NCBI RefSeq assembly: GCF_900116295.1
Contig: NZ_FPAF01000001.1
Span: 1,175,213-1,239,212, forward strand
Reading direction: 5' to 3'
DNA: 64,000 nucleotides
From: Bacillus sp. 103mf
GTDB lineage: Bacteria > Bacillota > Bacilli > Bacillales > Bacillaceae_G
In this document: positions 48,569 to 57,349 of the stretch, one piece after another
How positions within the stretch are numbered: position 1 is the first letter of the stretch
Layout: each line of letters starts with the position of its first letter
Made by a program: the position numbers and the translations under genes
The notes under the pieces: generated by a model
What the model saw: the letters and a program-made list of their open reading frames with translations, nothing else
Told to the model about the DNA's origin: nothing
Database searches by the model: none

Positions 48569-48598
48569 AAAACTCGCGGTTATATTCCCACGAGTTTT
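48569..48598 (-). terminator. Terminator after ccpA
   Basis: AAAACTCG/CGAGTTTT stem; on the minus strand it is followed by T-rich bases. Confidence 0.7.
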
Positions 48599-48605
48599 CT
48601 TCTTA

Positions 48606-49604
48606 TTACTTCGTTGAATTTCTAAACTGAATGCGGTGCGGTAAAATAACTGTATGATCTTCCACCGTTTCTTTGTTCATATATTTTGTTAATAAACGCA
48701 TTGCAACCGCTCCGATGTCATACATTGGTTGTACAACTGTTGAAAGCTGCGGGCGTACCATAATGGCAAGGCGTGTATTGTCAAAACCAAGTACTTCTAA
48801 ATCATTTGGTACGTTTAAACCTTTATCTTGTACTGCATGAATTACGCCTAGTGCCATTTCATCAGAAGATACGAATACAGCTGTTGGTTTTTCAGCAAGT
48901 TCCCATAGTTTGTCTAATGCTTCCATACCAGAATCGTACGTGTAGTCACCATCCACAACAAGTTCTTCATCGTAAGCAATACCTGCTTCTTCTAATGCTC
49001 GTTTGTAACCTTGTAATTTTTTCGCACTGCCTGCTTTATCAACGTAAGGGCCAGATACGAAACCAATTCTTGTATGACCTTTCTCTAAGAAATGCTTCAT
49101 TGCATCATACGCTGCTTGTGTGTAATCAATATTTACAGATGGTGTAATATTTTGCTCATCAAACGATGCCGCAAGTACGATTGGAACAGGAGATTTTTTA
49201 AATTCTTCTACGTGAGTCTCTGTAATATCTTCTCCCATAAATACGATACCATCTACTTGTTTCCCAAGCATTGTATTTAATAAATGGAATTCTTTTTCTT
49301 TATTTTGGTCAGAGTTACTTAAAATAATGTTATATTTGTACATTGTTGCGATATCTTCAATACCACGTGCAAGTTCTGAATAAAACGTGTTAGAGATATC
49401 TGGAATAATAACTCCAACTGTTGTTGTTTTCTTACTTGCCAATCCGCGTGCTACTGCATTTGGACGATAACCAAGGCGCTCAATCGCCTCTAATACCTTC
49501 TTTCTTGTTGTTGGTTTTACATTTGGATTACCGTTCACAACACGTGATACTGTTGCCATTGAGACATTTGCTTCACGCGCTACATCATATATTGTTACGT
49601 TCAT
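48606..49604 (-). CDS. ccpA: Catabolite control protein A
   Basis: 332 residues, LacI/GalR family. The HTH is at the very N-terminus ([20 protein letters not shown]), followed by the hinge helix [15 protein letters not shown] and a periplasmic-binding-protein-like core. CcpA binds cre sites together with HPr-Ser46-P and controls carbon metabolism, including ackA (activated) and acs/acu (repressed), all in this window. ATG 49604 gives the conserved [12 protein letters not shown] start; GGAG lies 11 bases upstream. An in-frame extension to 49697 crosses a terminator-like hairpin and is unlikely. Confidence 0.97.
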   Translation of the reverse strand: MNVTIYDVAREANVSMATVSRVVNGNPNVKPTTRKKVLEAIERLGYRPNAVARGLASKKTTTVGVIIPDISNTFYSELARGIEDIATMYKYNIILSNSDQNKEKEFHLLNTMLGKQVDGIVFMGEDITETHVEEFKKSPVPIVLAASFDEQNITPSVNIDYTQAAYDAMKHFLEKGHTRIGFVSGPYVDKAGSAKKLQGYKRALEEAGIAYDEELVVDGDYTYDSGMEALDKLWELAEKPTAVFVSSDEMALGVIHAVQDKGLNVPNDLEVLGFDNTRLAIMVRPQLSTVVQPMYDIGAVAMRLLTKYMNKETVEDHTVILPHRIQFRNSTK

Positions 49605-49663
49605 CTTTTCACACACTCCTTTATAAAATTCATCTATATAATATGTATCAGTTAACTTGAATG

Positions 49664-49697
49664 AAAAAAAGACATCCACTCTACTTAAAGATGTCAC
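49664..49697 (-). terminator. Terminator-like hairpin in the ccpA leader
   Basis: On the minus strand GACATC pairs with GATGTC over a 13-base loop, then TTTTTTT. It lies between the predicted promoter and the start codon, so it could be an attenuator. Confidence 0.4.
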
Positions 49698-49715
49698 TTC
49701 CGAGCCCTTTCACTA

Positions 49716-49745
49716 ATGATACGATACAAATAAGGATTGAAACAA
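49716..49745 (-). promoter_or_regulatory. Predicted ccpA promoter
   Basis: Minus strand TTGTTT, 18 bases, TATCAT. It would give a leader of about 100 bases containing the hairpin at 49664-49697. Confidence 0.45.
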
Positions 49746-49829
49746 TATTTTCCCGAAAAAGTTTCGAAAAAATTCGTTCCTTTTCTTATATTTTCATATT
49801 TTTAATATAAAAATACCCATTTTCCAGAA

Positions 49830-49864
49830 AAAAATCTATGCAGCACACAGCTACATAGATTTTC
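49830..49864. terminator. Terminator-like hairpin between aroA and ccpA
   Basis: AAAATCTATG and CATAGATTTT pair over a 13-base loop, 45 bases downstream of the aroA stop; T-rich bases follow on the minus strand. Confidence 0.6.
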
Positions 49865-49908
49865 GAAGCCATTATCCCACTATTTGTAGACAGTAAGCTA
49901 TCCGCTTA

Positions 49909-50979
49909 CTATCTCATACGAAATGCTTTTAATTCATTCATAAATGCATTGAACTCTGGAATATCCATTTGCTGCGCCGAATCAGAAAGTGCTACAGCTG
50001 GATCAGGATGTACTTCTGCCATAATTGCATCTGCACCGATTGCCATTGCCGCTTTTGCAGTTGGCAATAATAAATCACGGCGTCCTGTTGAATGTGTTAC
50101 ATCAACAACAACTGGCAAGTGCGTTTCTTTCTTTAAAATTGGTACAGCAGAAATATCTAACGTATTTCGCGTTGCTTTCTCATACGTACGAATACCGCGC
50201 TCACATAAAATAATATCGCCATTTCCTTGTGCAATAATATATTCTGCCGCATACATAAATTCTTCAATTGTTGCGGATAATCCTCGTTTTAATAATACCG
50301 GCTTATTCACAGAACCAGCTGCTTTTAACAGCTCGAAGTTTTGCATATTACGTGCACCAATTTGAATGACATCTACGTAATCAAGCGCCATTTCAATATC
50401 ATTTGGATTTAAAATTTCACTAATAACAGCTAAATCATACTCATCTGCTACTTGGCGTAAAATTTTCAATCCTTCAATACCAAGACCTTGGAAATCATAT
50501 GGTGATGTACGTGGTTTAAATGCTCCGCCGCGCATAAGTTTTAAGCCTTGTTCTTTCATTACCTCAGCTACTTGGCGAACTTGTTCATAGCTTTCAACTG
50601 CACATGGTCCCATAATAAAATGCGCATTGCCATCACCAATTTTTTCACCTTTAATGTCAACAATCGTATCATCTGACTTTTTCTTACGGGATACAAGAAG
50701 GGCCTTATGATGATCATCTTCTTGCAACTCTAACCCTGTTTTAAAAATTTGTTTAAATAAATGTTGAAGCGTTGATGTTTCAAATGGCCCATCATTATTT
50801 TCCGCAATTAAATCGAGCATTTTGCGTTCACGTACTGGATCAAAACGTTTCACACCTTGTACTTCTTTTAACTTGCCGACTTCTTGTACAAGCCGACCGC
50901 GTTCATTTAATAACTTTAAAATTTGTAAGTTCGTTTCGTCAATTTGAGAACGTAATCGATCTAACTCCTGTGATGCCAT
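49909..50979 (-). CDS. aroA: Bifunctional chorismate mutase / DAHP synthase
   Basis: 356 residues. The N-terminal AroQ-type chorismate mutase domain (about 1-90: [20 protein letters not shown]) is fused to a type I-beta DAHP synthase (about 100-356: [51 protein letters not shown]). It condenses PEP and erythrose-4-phosphate at the entry to the shikimate pathway; in Bacillus the mutase domain senses chorismate/prephenate for feedback control. In Bacillus subtilis this gene is called aroA and lies next to ccpA, as here. Confidence 0.97.
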   Translation of the reverse strand: MASQELDRLRSQIDETNLQILKLLNERGRLVQEVGKLKEVQGVKRFDPVRERKMLDLIAENNDGPFETSTLQHLFKQIFKTGLELQEDDHHKALLVSRKKKSDDTIVDIKGEKIGDGNAHFIMGPCAVESYEQVRQVAEVMKEQGLKLMRGGAFKPRTSPYDFQGLGIEGLKILRQVADEYDLAVISEILNPNDIEMALDYVDVIQIGARNMQNFELLKAAGSVNKPVLLKRGLSATIEEFMYAAEYIIAQGNGDIILCERGIRTYEKATRNTLDISAVPILKKETHLPVVVDVTHSTGRRDLLLPTAKAAMAIGADAIMAEVHPDPAVALSDSAQQMDIPEFNAFMNELKAFRMR

Positions 50980-51172
50980 AATAAAGCCACCTCTTTCAAG
51001 TTTTATATGTATACTAATAAGTAAATATAAATATCATTCATAAGATAATTTATTATATATGATACATATGCAGATGTCACTTCATACACATCGCACGAGA
51101 ATGCATATGGAATCGTTATTTCCCCTTCATTTAATCGTAAAATATATAGCCCGTCAATATTATTTTCAGAAA

Positions 51173-51207
51173 ATAAAGAAAAGCAAGCGTGTTTGCTTGC
51201 TTTTCCT
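51173..51207 (-). terminator. Terminator after ytxJ
   Basis: AAGCAAGC/GCTTGCTT stem with T-rich bases after it on the minus strand. Confidence 0.75.
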
Positions 51208-51533
51208 TATTTCATATTTTCTTTTAATGCTTGCTTTGTAATGTTCCAATGTGATGCATGCCAGAGAACTTTACCATCTTTTATGTATAATACTTGCGGC
51301 GATTCATGTCTAATTCCAAAGTATTCAGCAATCTTATTGGAAACAGGACGTGCATCCTGTACATATAAATAATATGCTGGCACAGCTTGCTCTTCACTGC
51401 GATATTCTTGAAACGCTGTGAAAGCACCGTGGCTAATTGGACATGTTGTACTATGTTTAAACAAGATATATGGCTCTTTACTTGCTGTTATTCCTTCGAA
51501 TTGTTCCATTGTTTCAATCTTTGTCATATTCAT
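51207..51533 (-). CDS. ytxJ: Monothiol bacilliredoxin-like protein YtxJ
   Basis: 108 residues, thioredoxin fold. The active site is STTCPISHGAF with Cys31 and no second cysteine, so it is a monothiol protein of the YtxJ (bacillithiol-linked) group. It probably reduces mixed disulfides with bacillithiol. ATG 51533 is chosen, eight bases after AGAGG; a GTG at 51542 overlaps that site. It begins one base after the ytxG stop. In Bacillus subtilis the ytxGHJ operon is stress-induced. Confidence 0.9.
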   Translation of the reverse strand: MNMTKIETMEQFEGITASKEPYILFKHSTTCPISHGAFTAFQEYRSEEQAVPAYYLYVQDARPVSNKIAEYFGIRHESPQVLYIKDGKVLWHASHWNITKQALKENMK

Positions 51534-51534
51534 A

Positions 51535-52038
51535 TTATTCACCTCTCATTCGAATCGGAAGCCGTGGCACTTTCTTTTCTTTTTTCGGCTTTTTCTCTGT
51601 TCTTTCAAACTTCTCTACTTCATCTTCTTTCTTTTTTGTCCGGAAGCGATTGTACACATCAATGACCGCATTACTCCATTGTACTACTTGCGCTACTTTA
51701 TCAGCATTATTTTCTACTTGATGTGCAACAGAATCAGAAACGCCGCGTAATCGTGTATTTAGGGAATGAATCGTTGTTCCGATTCCCTCTACACCTTCCA
51801 TCACTTTATTTAGCGACTGTGATTTCTTTTGAATATCATCTGCTAATGCATTTGTTTTATGAAGAAGTTGCTCTGTTTCCACTGTAATGCCCTGCATTTG
51901 TTTTTCCAGGCCCTCCATCGTACTTGCGACATTTTCTAACGTTTTTTGAACAGATACTAATGTTCTACATACATATACAACTAATACGGCAAACGCAATT
52001 GCGATAATGGCTACACCGACGTATAAAAGAATTTGCAT
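51535..52038 (-). CDS. ytxG: DUF948 membrane-anchored coiled-coil protein YtxG
   Basis: 167 residues. One N-terminal transmembrane helix (about 2-25) leads into a coiled coil rich in Gln, Leu and Val (SVQKTLENVASTMEGLEKQM). The C-terminus is a basic Lys/Glu tail. DUF948 is the YtxG family, part of a general-stress operon in Bacillus subtilis. Here ytxJ follows directly and the middle gene ytxH is missing. GGAGTGG precedes the ATG. Role unknown. Confidence 0.88.
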   Translation of the reverse strand: MQILLYVGVAIIAIAFAVLVVYVCRTLVSVQKTLENVASTMEGLEKQMQGITVETEQLLHKTNALADDIQKKSQSLNKVMEGVEGIGTTIHSLNTRLRGVSDSVAHQVENNADKVAQVVQWSNAVIDVYNRFRTKKKEDEVEKFERTEKKPKKEKKVPRLPIRMRGE

Positions 52039-52143
52039 ACGAACCACTCCTTTATATTTTTTATTCTTTTTTCTATTATACAATCATTTTCTATTTCATT
52101 CTAATTGTTCCATATTTGGCTATGAATTTTACCTTTCATTGAA

Positions 52144-52300
52144 ATAAAGTGAACCTTCCGCCCAATTAAGTACATGCCAGTCCCCCACATATTTTCTTTG
52201 TTTCCTAAATACCTTGAAATGGGAATGCAAGATGAATCCATTTTAATTTTCGAACCTATAAGTCACTGCTATGTAAAACAAAAGTGGCCTTCACTCGTTT
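52144..52300. repeat. Remnants of family B (5' end) and family A (partial, minus)
   Basis: ATAAAGTGAACCTTCC (52144-52159) is a family B start without its 3' end. From 52226 to about 52300, GAATCCATTTTAATTTTCGA and TAAGTCACTGCTATG are the end of a family A copy in minus orientation that stops short. Both are eroded. Confidence 0.5.
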
Positions 52301-52443
52301 TTTCTTTATATGTGGTCATGAAAGGGACTACATACAAACAAAAAATTTTATGCGAATGTTTCAATTTGTTTTCATAGTGAATAACGAATTGAAATATGAT
52401 ATGATTGTGGCCGCGATTACCAAATATATCCAAGGGGGCGTTT

Positions 52444-53460
52444 ATGAAAAGACTACATTTTTTGGTTTTTGGAACTATATTTAGTGTAATTTTCACATTA
52501 TGTTTAAGTACTAATTTAGCATTTGCAACATCCAATGATGAAAATGCTACTTTAAGAAATAACGATTCTCTTACCCAATCTAAAACTGCTCCAACAATCC
52601 CACCTACTATTCAAGATCCCAAAAATACAGAAGATCCTGCCGGCTATTGGACAAAAGAAAAGATGAAAAATGCAATTCCAGCAGACAAAATTAAAAATGA
52701 TGAAAAAAAAGAAACGAATCCAGAGCAATTTGAATCTTCTTTAATAGGAGAGCCTACTAATATTTCTGATCCCGTTCTACCCGAAACTAACAATAACATA
52801 AACGAAGCAAATGTAGTTGTTCCATCTACAGCAGGAAAAGTATTTTTTTCATATGGCGGAAAAGATTATGTTTGTTCTGCTTCTTCAATTAATAATAATT
52901 ATAAAAATCTTGTTATAACAGCAGGCCATTGTGTCCATGGAGGAAAAGGGAAAGGATGGCACTCAAATATTGCATTTGCTCCGGCATATCGTAATGGTTC
53001 AACACCTTATGGTATTTGGAACTGGAAAGACGCTCGGACATTCAACGCCTGGATAAATGATAGTAATTTTAGCTACGACCAAGCATTTTTTACTGTTTTC
53101 CAAAGGAATGGAAAAGACTTAGTAAATACGATTGGAGGGAACGGACTTTCGACTGGATATGGTACGAAGCAACCAGACGTTCGTATTTTTGGTTGGCCCG
53201 CCGAAAAACCATATGATGGACAGATAGCTTATTATTGCGACGGACCTACAACTAGTAGAGGATGGTTTAGCAGCGATGCCGCCATGAGTTGTGGTATGAA
53301 TGGAGGAGCTAGTGGAGGGCCTTGGTTGAGAGAAAGAATTAATCAAGATCTTGGTTATGTTTTTGCAGTGACATCTCGGCGTTCAACTTCTGGCACACCA
53401 ACTTTGTATGCAACTCCCAACTCTAAAGATGTTAAAACAATGTTTGATCAAATGAAATAA
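52444..53460 (+). CDS. Secreted V8-like (glutamyl endopeptidase type) serine protease
   Basis: 338 residues. Signal peptide 1-28, probable cleavage after AFA. A Thr/Pro/Asn-rich pro-region runs to about 130. The trypsin-like domain has His162 (VITAGHCVHGG), Asp212 (NFSYDQAFF) and Ser290 (MNGGASGGPWL), a complete triad; Cys144 and Cys163 could form a disulfide. Related secreted enzymes cleave after Glu, but specificity is not provable here. GGGGG before ATG 52444. The UAA stop is part of a family B repeat. It interrupts the conserved order of the chromosome, so it may be an acquired gene. Confidence 0.9.
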   Translation: MKRLHFLVFGTIFSVIFTLCLSTNLAFATSNDENATLRNNDSLTQSKTAPTIPPTIQDPKNTEDPAGYWTKEKMKNAIPADKIKNDEKKETNPEQFESSLIGEPTNISDPVLPETNNNINEANVVVPSTAGKVFFSYGGKDYVCSASSINNNYKNLVITAGHCVHGGKGKGWHSNIAFAPAYRNGSTPYGIWNWKDARTFNAWINDSNFSYDQAFFTVFQRNGKDLVNTIGGNGLSTGYGTKQPDVRIFGWPAEKPYDGQIAYYCDGPTTSRGWFSSDAAMSCGMNGGASGGPWLRERINQDLGYVFAVTSRRSTSGTPTLYATPNSKDVKTMFDQMK

Positions 53461-53733
53461 AGTGAAACTTTAATCAGTGGGGGTTTTCTTCATCCCCCAC
53501 TGATTATTAGCCCTCACCAATCGGGCTTTTACGGGCCGTTTATCTCCCACCTAACTTCTTTAGAAAAGCGGAAGCGGCTCGCCCAGAATCGCAGGATGCC
53601 CACGCCTCTGACAGAGAGGCGCTTTTTGCCTCGTCCGAGGGCGCGAAACGACCGGAGATTCTAGCCGCTAGAGCTGGACAATGCTTTCGCTGAATTTTGA
53701 GGTGGGAGTCTTACTGCCCAAAAATAGCTTATA
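53457..53733 (+). repeat. Family B repeat, full-length copy B6
   Basis: Starts ATAAAGTGAAACTTTAATCA (the TAA is the protease stop) and ends CTTACTGCCCAAAAATAGC. Same palindromes and GC-rich interior as B1 (CAGTGGGGG/CCCCCACTG; GCGGAAGCGGCTCG/CTAGCCGCTAGAGCTGG). Here the final CGGGATAA has decayed. The interior is distinctly GC-richer than flanking DNA. Confidence 0.8.
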
Positions 53734-53737
53734 TAAA

Positions 53738-53775
53738 AAAAGAGTAACCAGAAATACATACTGGTTACTCTTTTT
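53738..53775. terminator. Terminator after the protease and repeat B6
   Basis: AAAGAGTAACCAG and CTGGTTACTCTTT stem with A-run before and T-run after. Confidence 0.85.
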
Positions 53776-53928
53776 CGTTTTAGGACAGGAAATAACAACT
53801 ATCTACCACTTACCCTTTTCACGTTTTACATTTATAATTTTCTTGCCAATATTTTGATAAATTATTAAACAAATTCAGATAAGTAGGTTACAATAAGGAA
53901 GGATACATATATAAGGGAGGCTTTACAT

Positions 53929-55044
53929 ATGAAAGACCCACGTATTGAAACATTAGCAAAAAATTTAATTAATTACTCTATTCGTTTACAAAAGGGCGAA
54001 AAAGTATTAATTGAAAACTTCGGTTTACAAAAAGAGCTAGTAACAGCACTTGTAAAAGCTGCATATGAAGCTGGTGGCTATCCATTCGTACTATTAAAAG
54101 ATCATCAAGTAGACCGCTCTTTAATGATGGGCGCAACAGAAGAACATTTCGAGCAAATCGCTGCGTATGAAGCAAGCGTAATGAAAGATATGGATGCTTA
54201 TATCGGCCTTCGCTCTGGTGATAACGTAAATGAACAAGCTGACGTTCCGAGTGAGCGTATGAAAATTTATGGAAACACAGTAGGTAAAAAAGTACATAGA
54301 GACATTCGTGTTCCAAAAACAAGATGGGTTGTCCTTCGTTATCCAAACGCTTCTATGGCACAGCTTGCAAAAATGAGCACAGAAGGATTTGAAGACTTCT
54401 ACTTTGACGTATGTAACTTAGACTACGCGAAAATGGATAAAGCGATGGACAATCTTGTTGAGTTAATGAACAAAACAGATAAAGTACGTCTTGTTGGACC
54501 TGGCACTGACTTAACATTCTCTATTAAAGACATCCCGGCAGTTAAGTGTGCTGGTCATTTAAATATTCCTGATGGCGAAGTATACTCTGCACCTGTTCGC
54601 GATTCTGTTAACGGTACAGTTTCTTACAACACACCATCTCCATACAACGGTTACATGTTCGAAAATGTAAAACTTACATTTAAAGACGGTAAAATTGTTG
54701 AAGCAACTGCAAACGATACAGAACGCATTAACAAAATTTTCGACACAGACGAAGGGGCACGCTACGTTGGTGAATTCGCAATCGGCGTAAACCCATACAT
54801 TTTACATCCAATGGGTGATATTCTATTCGACGAGAAAATCGACGGTAGCTTCCACTTCACTCCTGGACAAGCATACGACGATGCGTGGAATGGCAACAAC
54901 TCTAACATCCACTGGGATTTAGTATGTATCCAACGCCCTGAATACGGCGGCGGAGAAATTTACTTCGACGACATATTAATCCGTAAAGACGGCCGCTTCG
55001 TTGTACCTGAATTAGAAGCGTTAAATCCTGAAAACTTAAAATAA
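53929..55044 (+). CDS. ampS: M29-family aminopeptidase (AmpS-like)
   Basis: 371 residues, standard for the thermophilic-aminopeptidase (M29) family. Features: LAKNLINYSIRLQKGEKVLI at the N-terminus, LRSGDNVNEQADVPSERM and the metal-binding C-terminal part (GEFAIGVNPYILHPMGDILF; SNIHWDLVCIQRPEYGGGEI). It removes N-terminal amino acids from peptides in the cytoplasm with two metal ions. GGGAGG precedes the ATG. Codons are visibly optimised, suggesting strong expression. Confidence 0.95.
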   Translation: MKDPRIETLAKNLINYSIRLQKGEKVLIENFGLQKELVTALVKAAYEAGGYPFVLLKDHQVDRSLMMGATEEHFEQIAAYEASVMKDMDAYIGLRSGDNVNEQADVPSERMKIYGNTVGKKVHRDIRVPKTRWVVLRYPNASMAQLAKMSTEGFEDFYFDVCNLDYAKMDKAMDNLVELMNKTDKVRLVGPGTDLTFSIKDIPAVKCAGHLNIPDGEVYSAPVRDSVNGTVSYNTPSPYNGYMFENVKLTFKDGKIVEATANDTERINKIFDTDEGARYVGEFAIGVNPYILHPMGDILFDEKIDGSFHFTPGQAYDDAWNGNNSNIHWDLVCIQRPEYGGGEIYFDDILIRKDGRFVVPELEALNPENLK

Positions 55045-55050
55045 AAAACA

Positions 55051-55084
55051 AAAGTGAGCACAGGTTGTTGTGCTCACCTTTTTA
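55051..55084 (+). terminator. Terminator after ampS
   Basis: AAGTGAGCACA/TGTGCTCACCTT stem followed by TTTTATT. Confidence 0.85.
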
Positions 55085-55085
55085 T

Positions 55086-55285
55086 TATATAAATACAAAT
55101 TGAAAAACTAACATAAAAAACCCTTTTCTTTTTCGGTGGGCGAGAGCATCTAGCCATGCATAGAATCGGTCAGGGCCTATTTCTGCCACATGCGCAGCGA
55201 AAACCAAAAAGAGCAAACAAGTGCAGGTTCCTTTTTTTCATAACACCAATCTATATGTTAAAAAACAAATTGGATTTATATATAA
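55086..55285 (+). repeat. Family A repeat, copy A4
   Basis: TATATAAATACAAATTGAAA to AAACAAATTGGATTTATATA, with GGGCGAGAGCATCTAGCCAT and TCTGCCACATGCGCAG inside. Terminal inverted repeats are about 15 bases, imperfect. Confidence 0.8.
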
Positions 55286-55337
55286 GACTCTGTTAATTTT
55301 TTCTTGAACGCACCCGATAGTAGATGTACTAAATAAA

Positions 55338-55769
55338 TTAGAAAGCCAGCATAGCCCCTCTTTCATCAAATACAGAATCTGGGTTCCAGGAAACCTCCCA
55401 AAGATTGTTTTCTGGATCAGCAAAATATGCTGTTCGTCCTCCCCAGAAAGCATCGCTTGGCTCCCTTAAAATTCTTCCGCCTACTTTTCGAATTTCTGCA
55501 ATTGTCGTATCGACTTGTTCAGGATGATCTACGTTAATAGCAAAAGTTACACCACGAAAAGTTTCTACACTTTGAGTGATTGAGACTCCAGCATCCTTTG
55601 CTAATTCCTCAATAGGAAAGATAGAAAGAATAACACCTGCCGTTTTAAAAGCAGCGTAATTATCTGAACTGATTTCCGTTTCTTCCCACCCTAAACTTTT
55701 GTAAAACGTACGAAGAACCGGCAAGTTATACGCACCAATTGTTATTAAGCTTACTCTTTGTAGTACCAT
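55338..55769 (-). CDS. Glyoxalase/VOC-family protein
   Basis: 143 residues with two beta-alpha-beta-beta-beta units. First unit: SLITIGAYNLPVLRTFYKSLGW; second: DPENNLWEVSWNPDS, including the Glu usual in metal-binding VOC proteins. Members include glyoxalases, fosfomycin-resistance and bleomycin-resistance proteins; no subgroup can be picked by eye. Short, stand-alone gene. GAGGAATATC precedes the ATG. Substrate unknown. Confidence 0.85.
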   Translation of the reverse strand: MVLQRVSLITIGAYNLPVLRTFYKSLGWEETEISSDNYAAFKTAGVILSIFPIEELAKDAGVSITQSVETFRGVTFAINVDHPEQVDTTIAEIRKVGGRILREPSDAFWGGRTAYFADPENNLWEVSWNPDSVFDERGAMLAF

Positions 55770-55862
55770 GATATTCCTCCCATAATGTATAGAAACACTT
55801 GTTAAGTGACAAAAAAGTTGTTTAATTTACAATAAAGTCGTTTAAAAAATAATAAATTTCTT

Positions 55863-56107
55863 GTAACTACTCAGCCATACATTTCATTTAGAAGTTTGGT
55901 AAGGAGTATAATTCCAGCAAAAGTACGCTTACCTATAATTGCTGCCATGAAGATAAAAATGGACCTACACCTCGCTGCCTTTCTTTGTTTTCAAACTTTG
56001 CGCGTGGCAGGAAAAGGCCCTGACCGCTTCTATACATAGCCAGTCCCTCTCGACCACTTAAAAAAATGCTTTTCTATCGGTTTTTCATAGAGTGACTGAG
56101 TAGTTAC
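55863..56107 (-). mobile_element. MITE-like element A9 with TIRs and 8-bp target duplication
   Basis: 245 bp from GTAACTACTCAGCCATAC to GTGACTGAGTAGTTAC. The outer 12 bases are perfect inverted repeats (GTAACTACTCAG). The sequence AATTTCTT occurs immediately outside both ends (55855-55862 and 56108-56115), a target duplication. The interior is a family A core in minus orientation with an extra 40 bases near the left end. No ORF. GTAA ends plus 8-bp duplication resemble the IS66-type pattern; that link is tentative. Confidence 0.75.
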
Positions 56108-56316
56108 AATTTCTTTAATTCTTATTGGACTAACAGGCAGGTTAGTTGAATAGTGTTAGTTAACTTGTGTTCAACAATTGGGCCAGATTGTTGAGAATCC
56201 CTCTCAAAGAGAGTTAGTTATTTATGTTAAAATATTGCGAGTGAAATAAGAGTTCTTAACGATTTTATCAAGTATCAAGCAAAATAATTCAGAAACGAAG
56301 AAGGGACAGTACTAAT

Positions 56317-56682
56317 ATGGAAAACGTATCAAATGTAGATAAATTGGAATCAATAAAATCTTTACAATCGACAATTAGTAAACTCGAAAATGCCTTGTCA
56401 CAGATGACTCAGAAAGGCGCAAATACTACCTTAGTAAAGAAACGACTCAAAGCTGTTTGCATCGGCTTAGCAATGCTAGAAAACGTTTGGAATCAAAGAC
56501 CCCATCATTACACCCAGGAAGATTTAGCAGAAGCTCGCAATGTTCTTACTGGTTTGCTTCCATCAATTGAGACCATTTATGATAAGTCAAAGGCTAGTAG
56601 TCCCCAAAGAACGCTTTTAGAAAGAAGAATAAAAGCGTTGAAACTAGCTATTCAAATAATTGACAATTTTTGTAACAAATAA
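56317..56682 (+). CDS. Hypothetical helical protein (121 aa)
   Basis: Not recognised. Two similar halves appear: TISKLENALSQMTQKG-x-NTTLVKKRLKAV (about 20-46) and ASSPQRTLLERRIKALKLAI (about 92-111), each with a basic helix, so it may be a helical bundle with an internal duplication. No membrane segment. AGAAGGGACAG precedes the ATG. Followed by a terminator. Lies right after the MITE-like element, with an AT-rich upstream region, and may be accessory DNA. Confidence 0.6.
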   Translation: MENVSNVDKLESIKSLQSTISKLENALSQMTQKGANTTLVKKRLKAVCIGLAMLENVWNQRPHHYTQEDLAEARNVLTGLLPSIETIYDKSKASSPQRTLLERRIKALKLAIQIIDNFCNK

Positions 56683-56741
56683 CTTTTCTAACTAAATAGA
56701 GTATAACGGTTGCTTTCGTTCAATAAAAATTAAACAACTTT

Positions 56742-56786
56742 AAAGAGTCTTACTACAAGAAAATGTAGCAAGGCTCTTATATTTTT
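56742..56786 (+). terminator. Terminator after the 121-aa gene
   Basis: AAGAGTCTTACTACA and TGTAGCAAGGCTCTT pair with small mismatches; TATATTTTT follows. Confidence 0.7.
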
Positions 56787-56825
56787 ATATCGAAATTAAA
56801 TAACTTTATTATCACTTTACAACAC

Positions 56826-57323
56826 TTACATACTCCCGCTCGAATGAAACACTTGAATTGGACCATCCCAATCTGCTTTCCTAATCTCTCGATACTCATT
56901 ATTTGTGTATAAAGAAATGACTTTTCTCCAAAACGCTTGAGCTGGAGTATTTTCTTCCATCTCTGCAACTTCCCATTCCCCAGGGAATTTACAAAACAAT
57001 TGGATAGCTGCTTGTTTTCCTACACCATTTTTCCGATACTTTTTCATTACAAAAAATTCTGACATCGAATAGTATGTACGACCATTTTCCTCGATCTCTC
57101 GGATCAATGCGAAACCTGCATATTTTTCGTTCACTTTTATAAAAAATGGAAAGCGACCTTCCTCTGTAAAATAATGATCTACGTACATATATTCATACAA
57201 ACCGTGCTCATTCACATCTTCAGGATCAAATTCGCTGAAATCGTATTTATATAGTTCCGTCAAATTCTTTAAAACTGTTTTGTTCTCTAGTTTTACTTTT
57301 TCAATTTCTAAGTTTATATCCAT
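56826..57323 (-). CDS. GNAT-family N-acetyltransferase
   Basis: 165 residues. Acetyl-CoA loop: FFVMKKYRKNGVGKQAAIQL (Q/R-x-x-G-x-G/A form, near 98-117). Strand SEFFVMK and following NTPAQAFWRKV are typical. Substrate unknown. It is on the same strand as, and 26 bases downstream of, the APH-like kinase gene, so the two may be one transcript of modifying enzymes. GGAGAAAAG precedes the ATG. Confidence 0.85.
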   Translation of the reverse strand: MDINLEIEKVKLENKTVLKNLTELYKYDFSEFDPEDVNEHGLYEYMYVDHYFTEEGRFPFFIKVNEKYAGFALIREIEENGRTYYSMSEFFVMKKYRKNGVGKQAAIQLFCKFPGEWEVAEMEENTPAQAFWRKVISLYTNNEYREIRKADWDGPIQVFHSSGSM

Positions 57324-57349
57324 GTTCTTTTCTCCTAATTCTACTAAAA

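Noticed and set aside
48606-49697. ccpA starting at 49697
   Set aside because: The extra 31 residues cross a hairpin with a T-run and match no LacI-family N-terminus; the HTH starts properly at the ATG at 49604.
52269-52535. An 88-codon minus frame before the protease gene
   Set aside because: It is antisense to the protease signal peptide region and overlaps repeat remnants.
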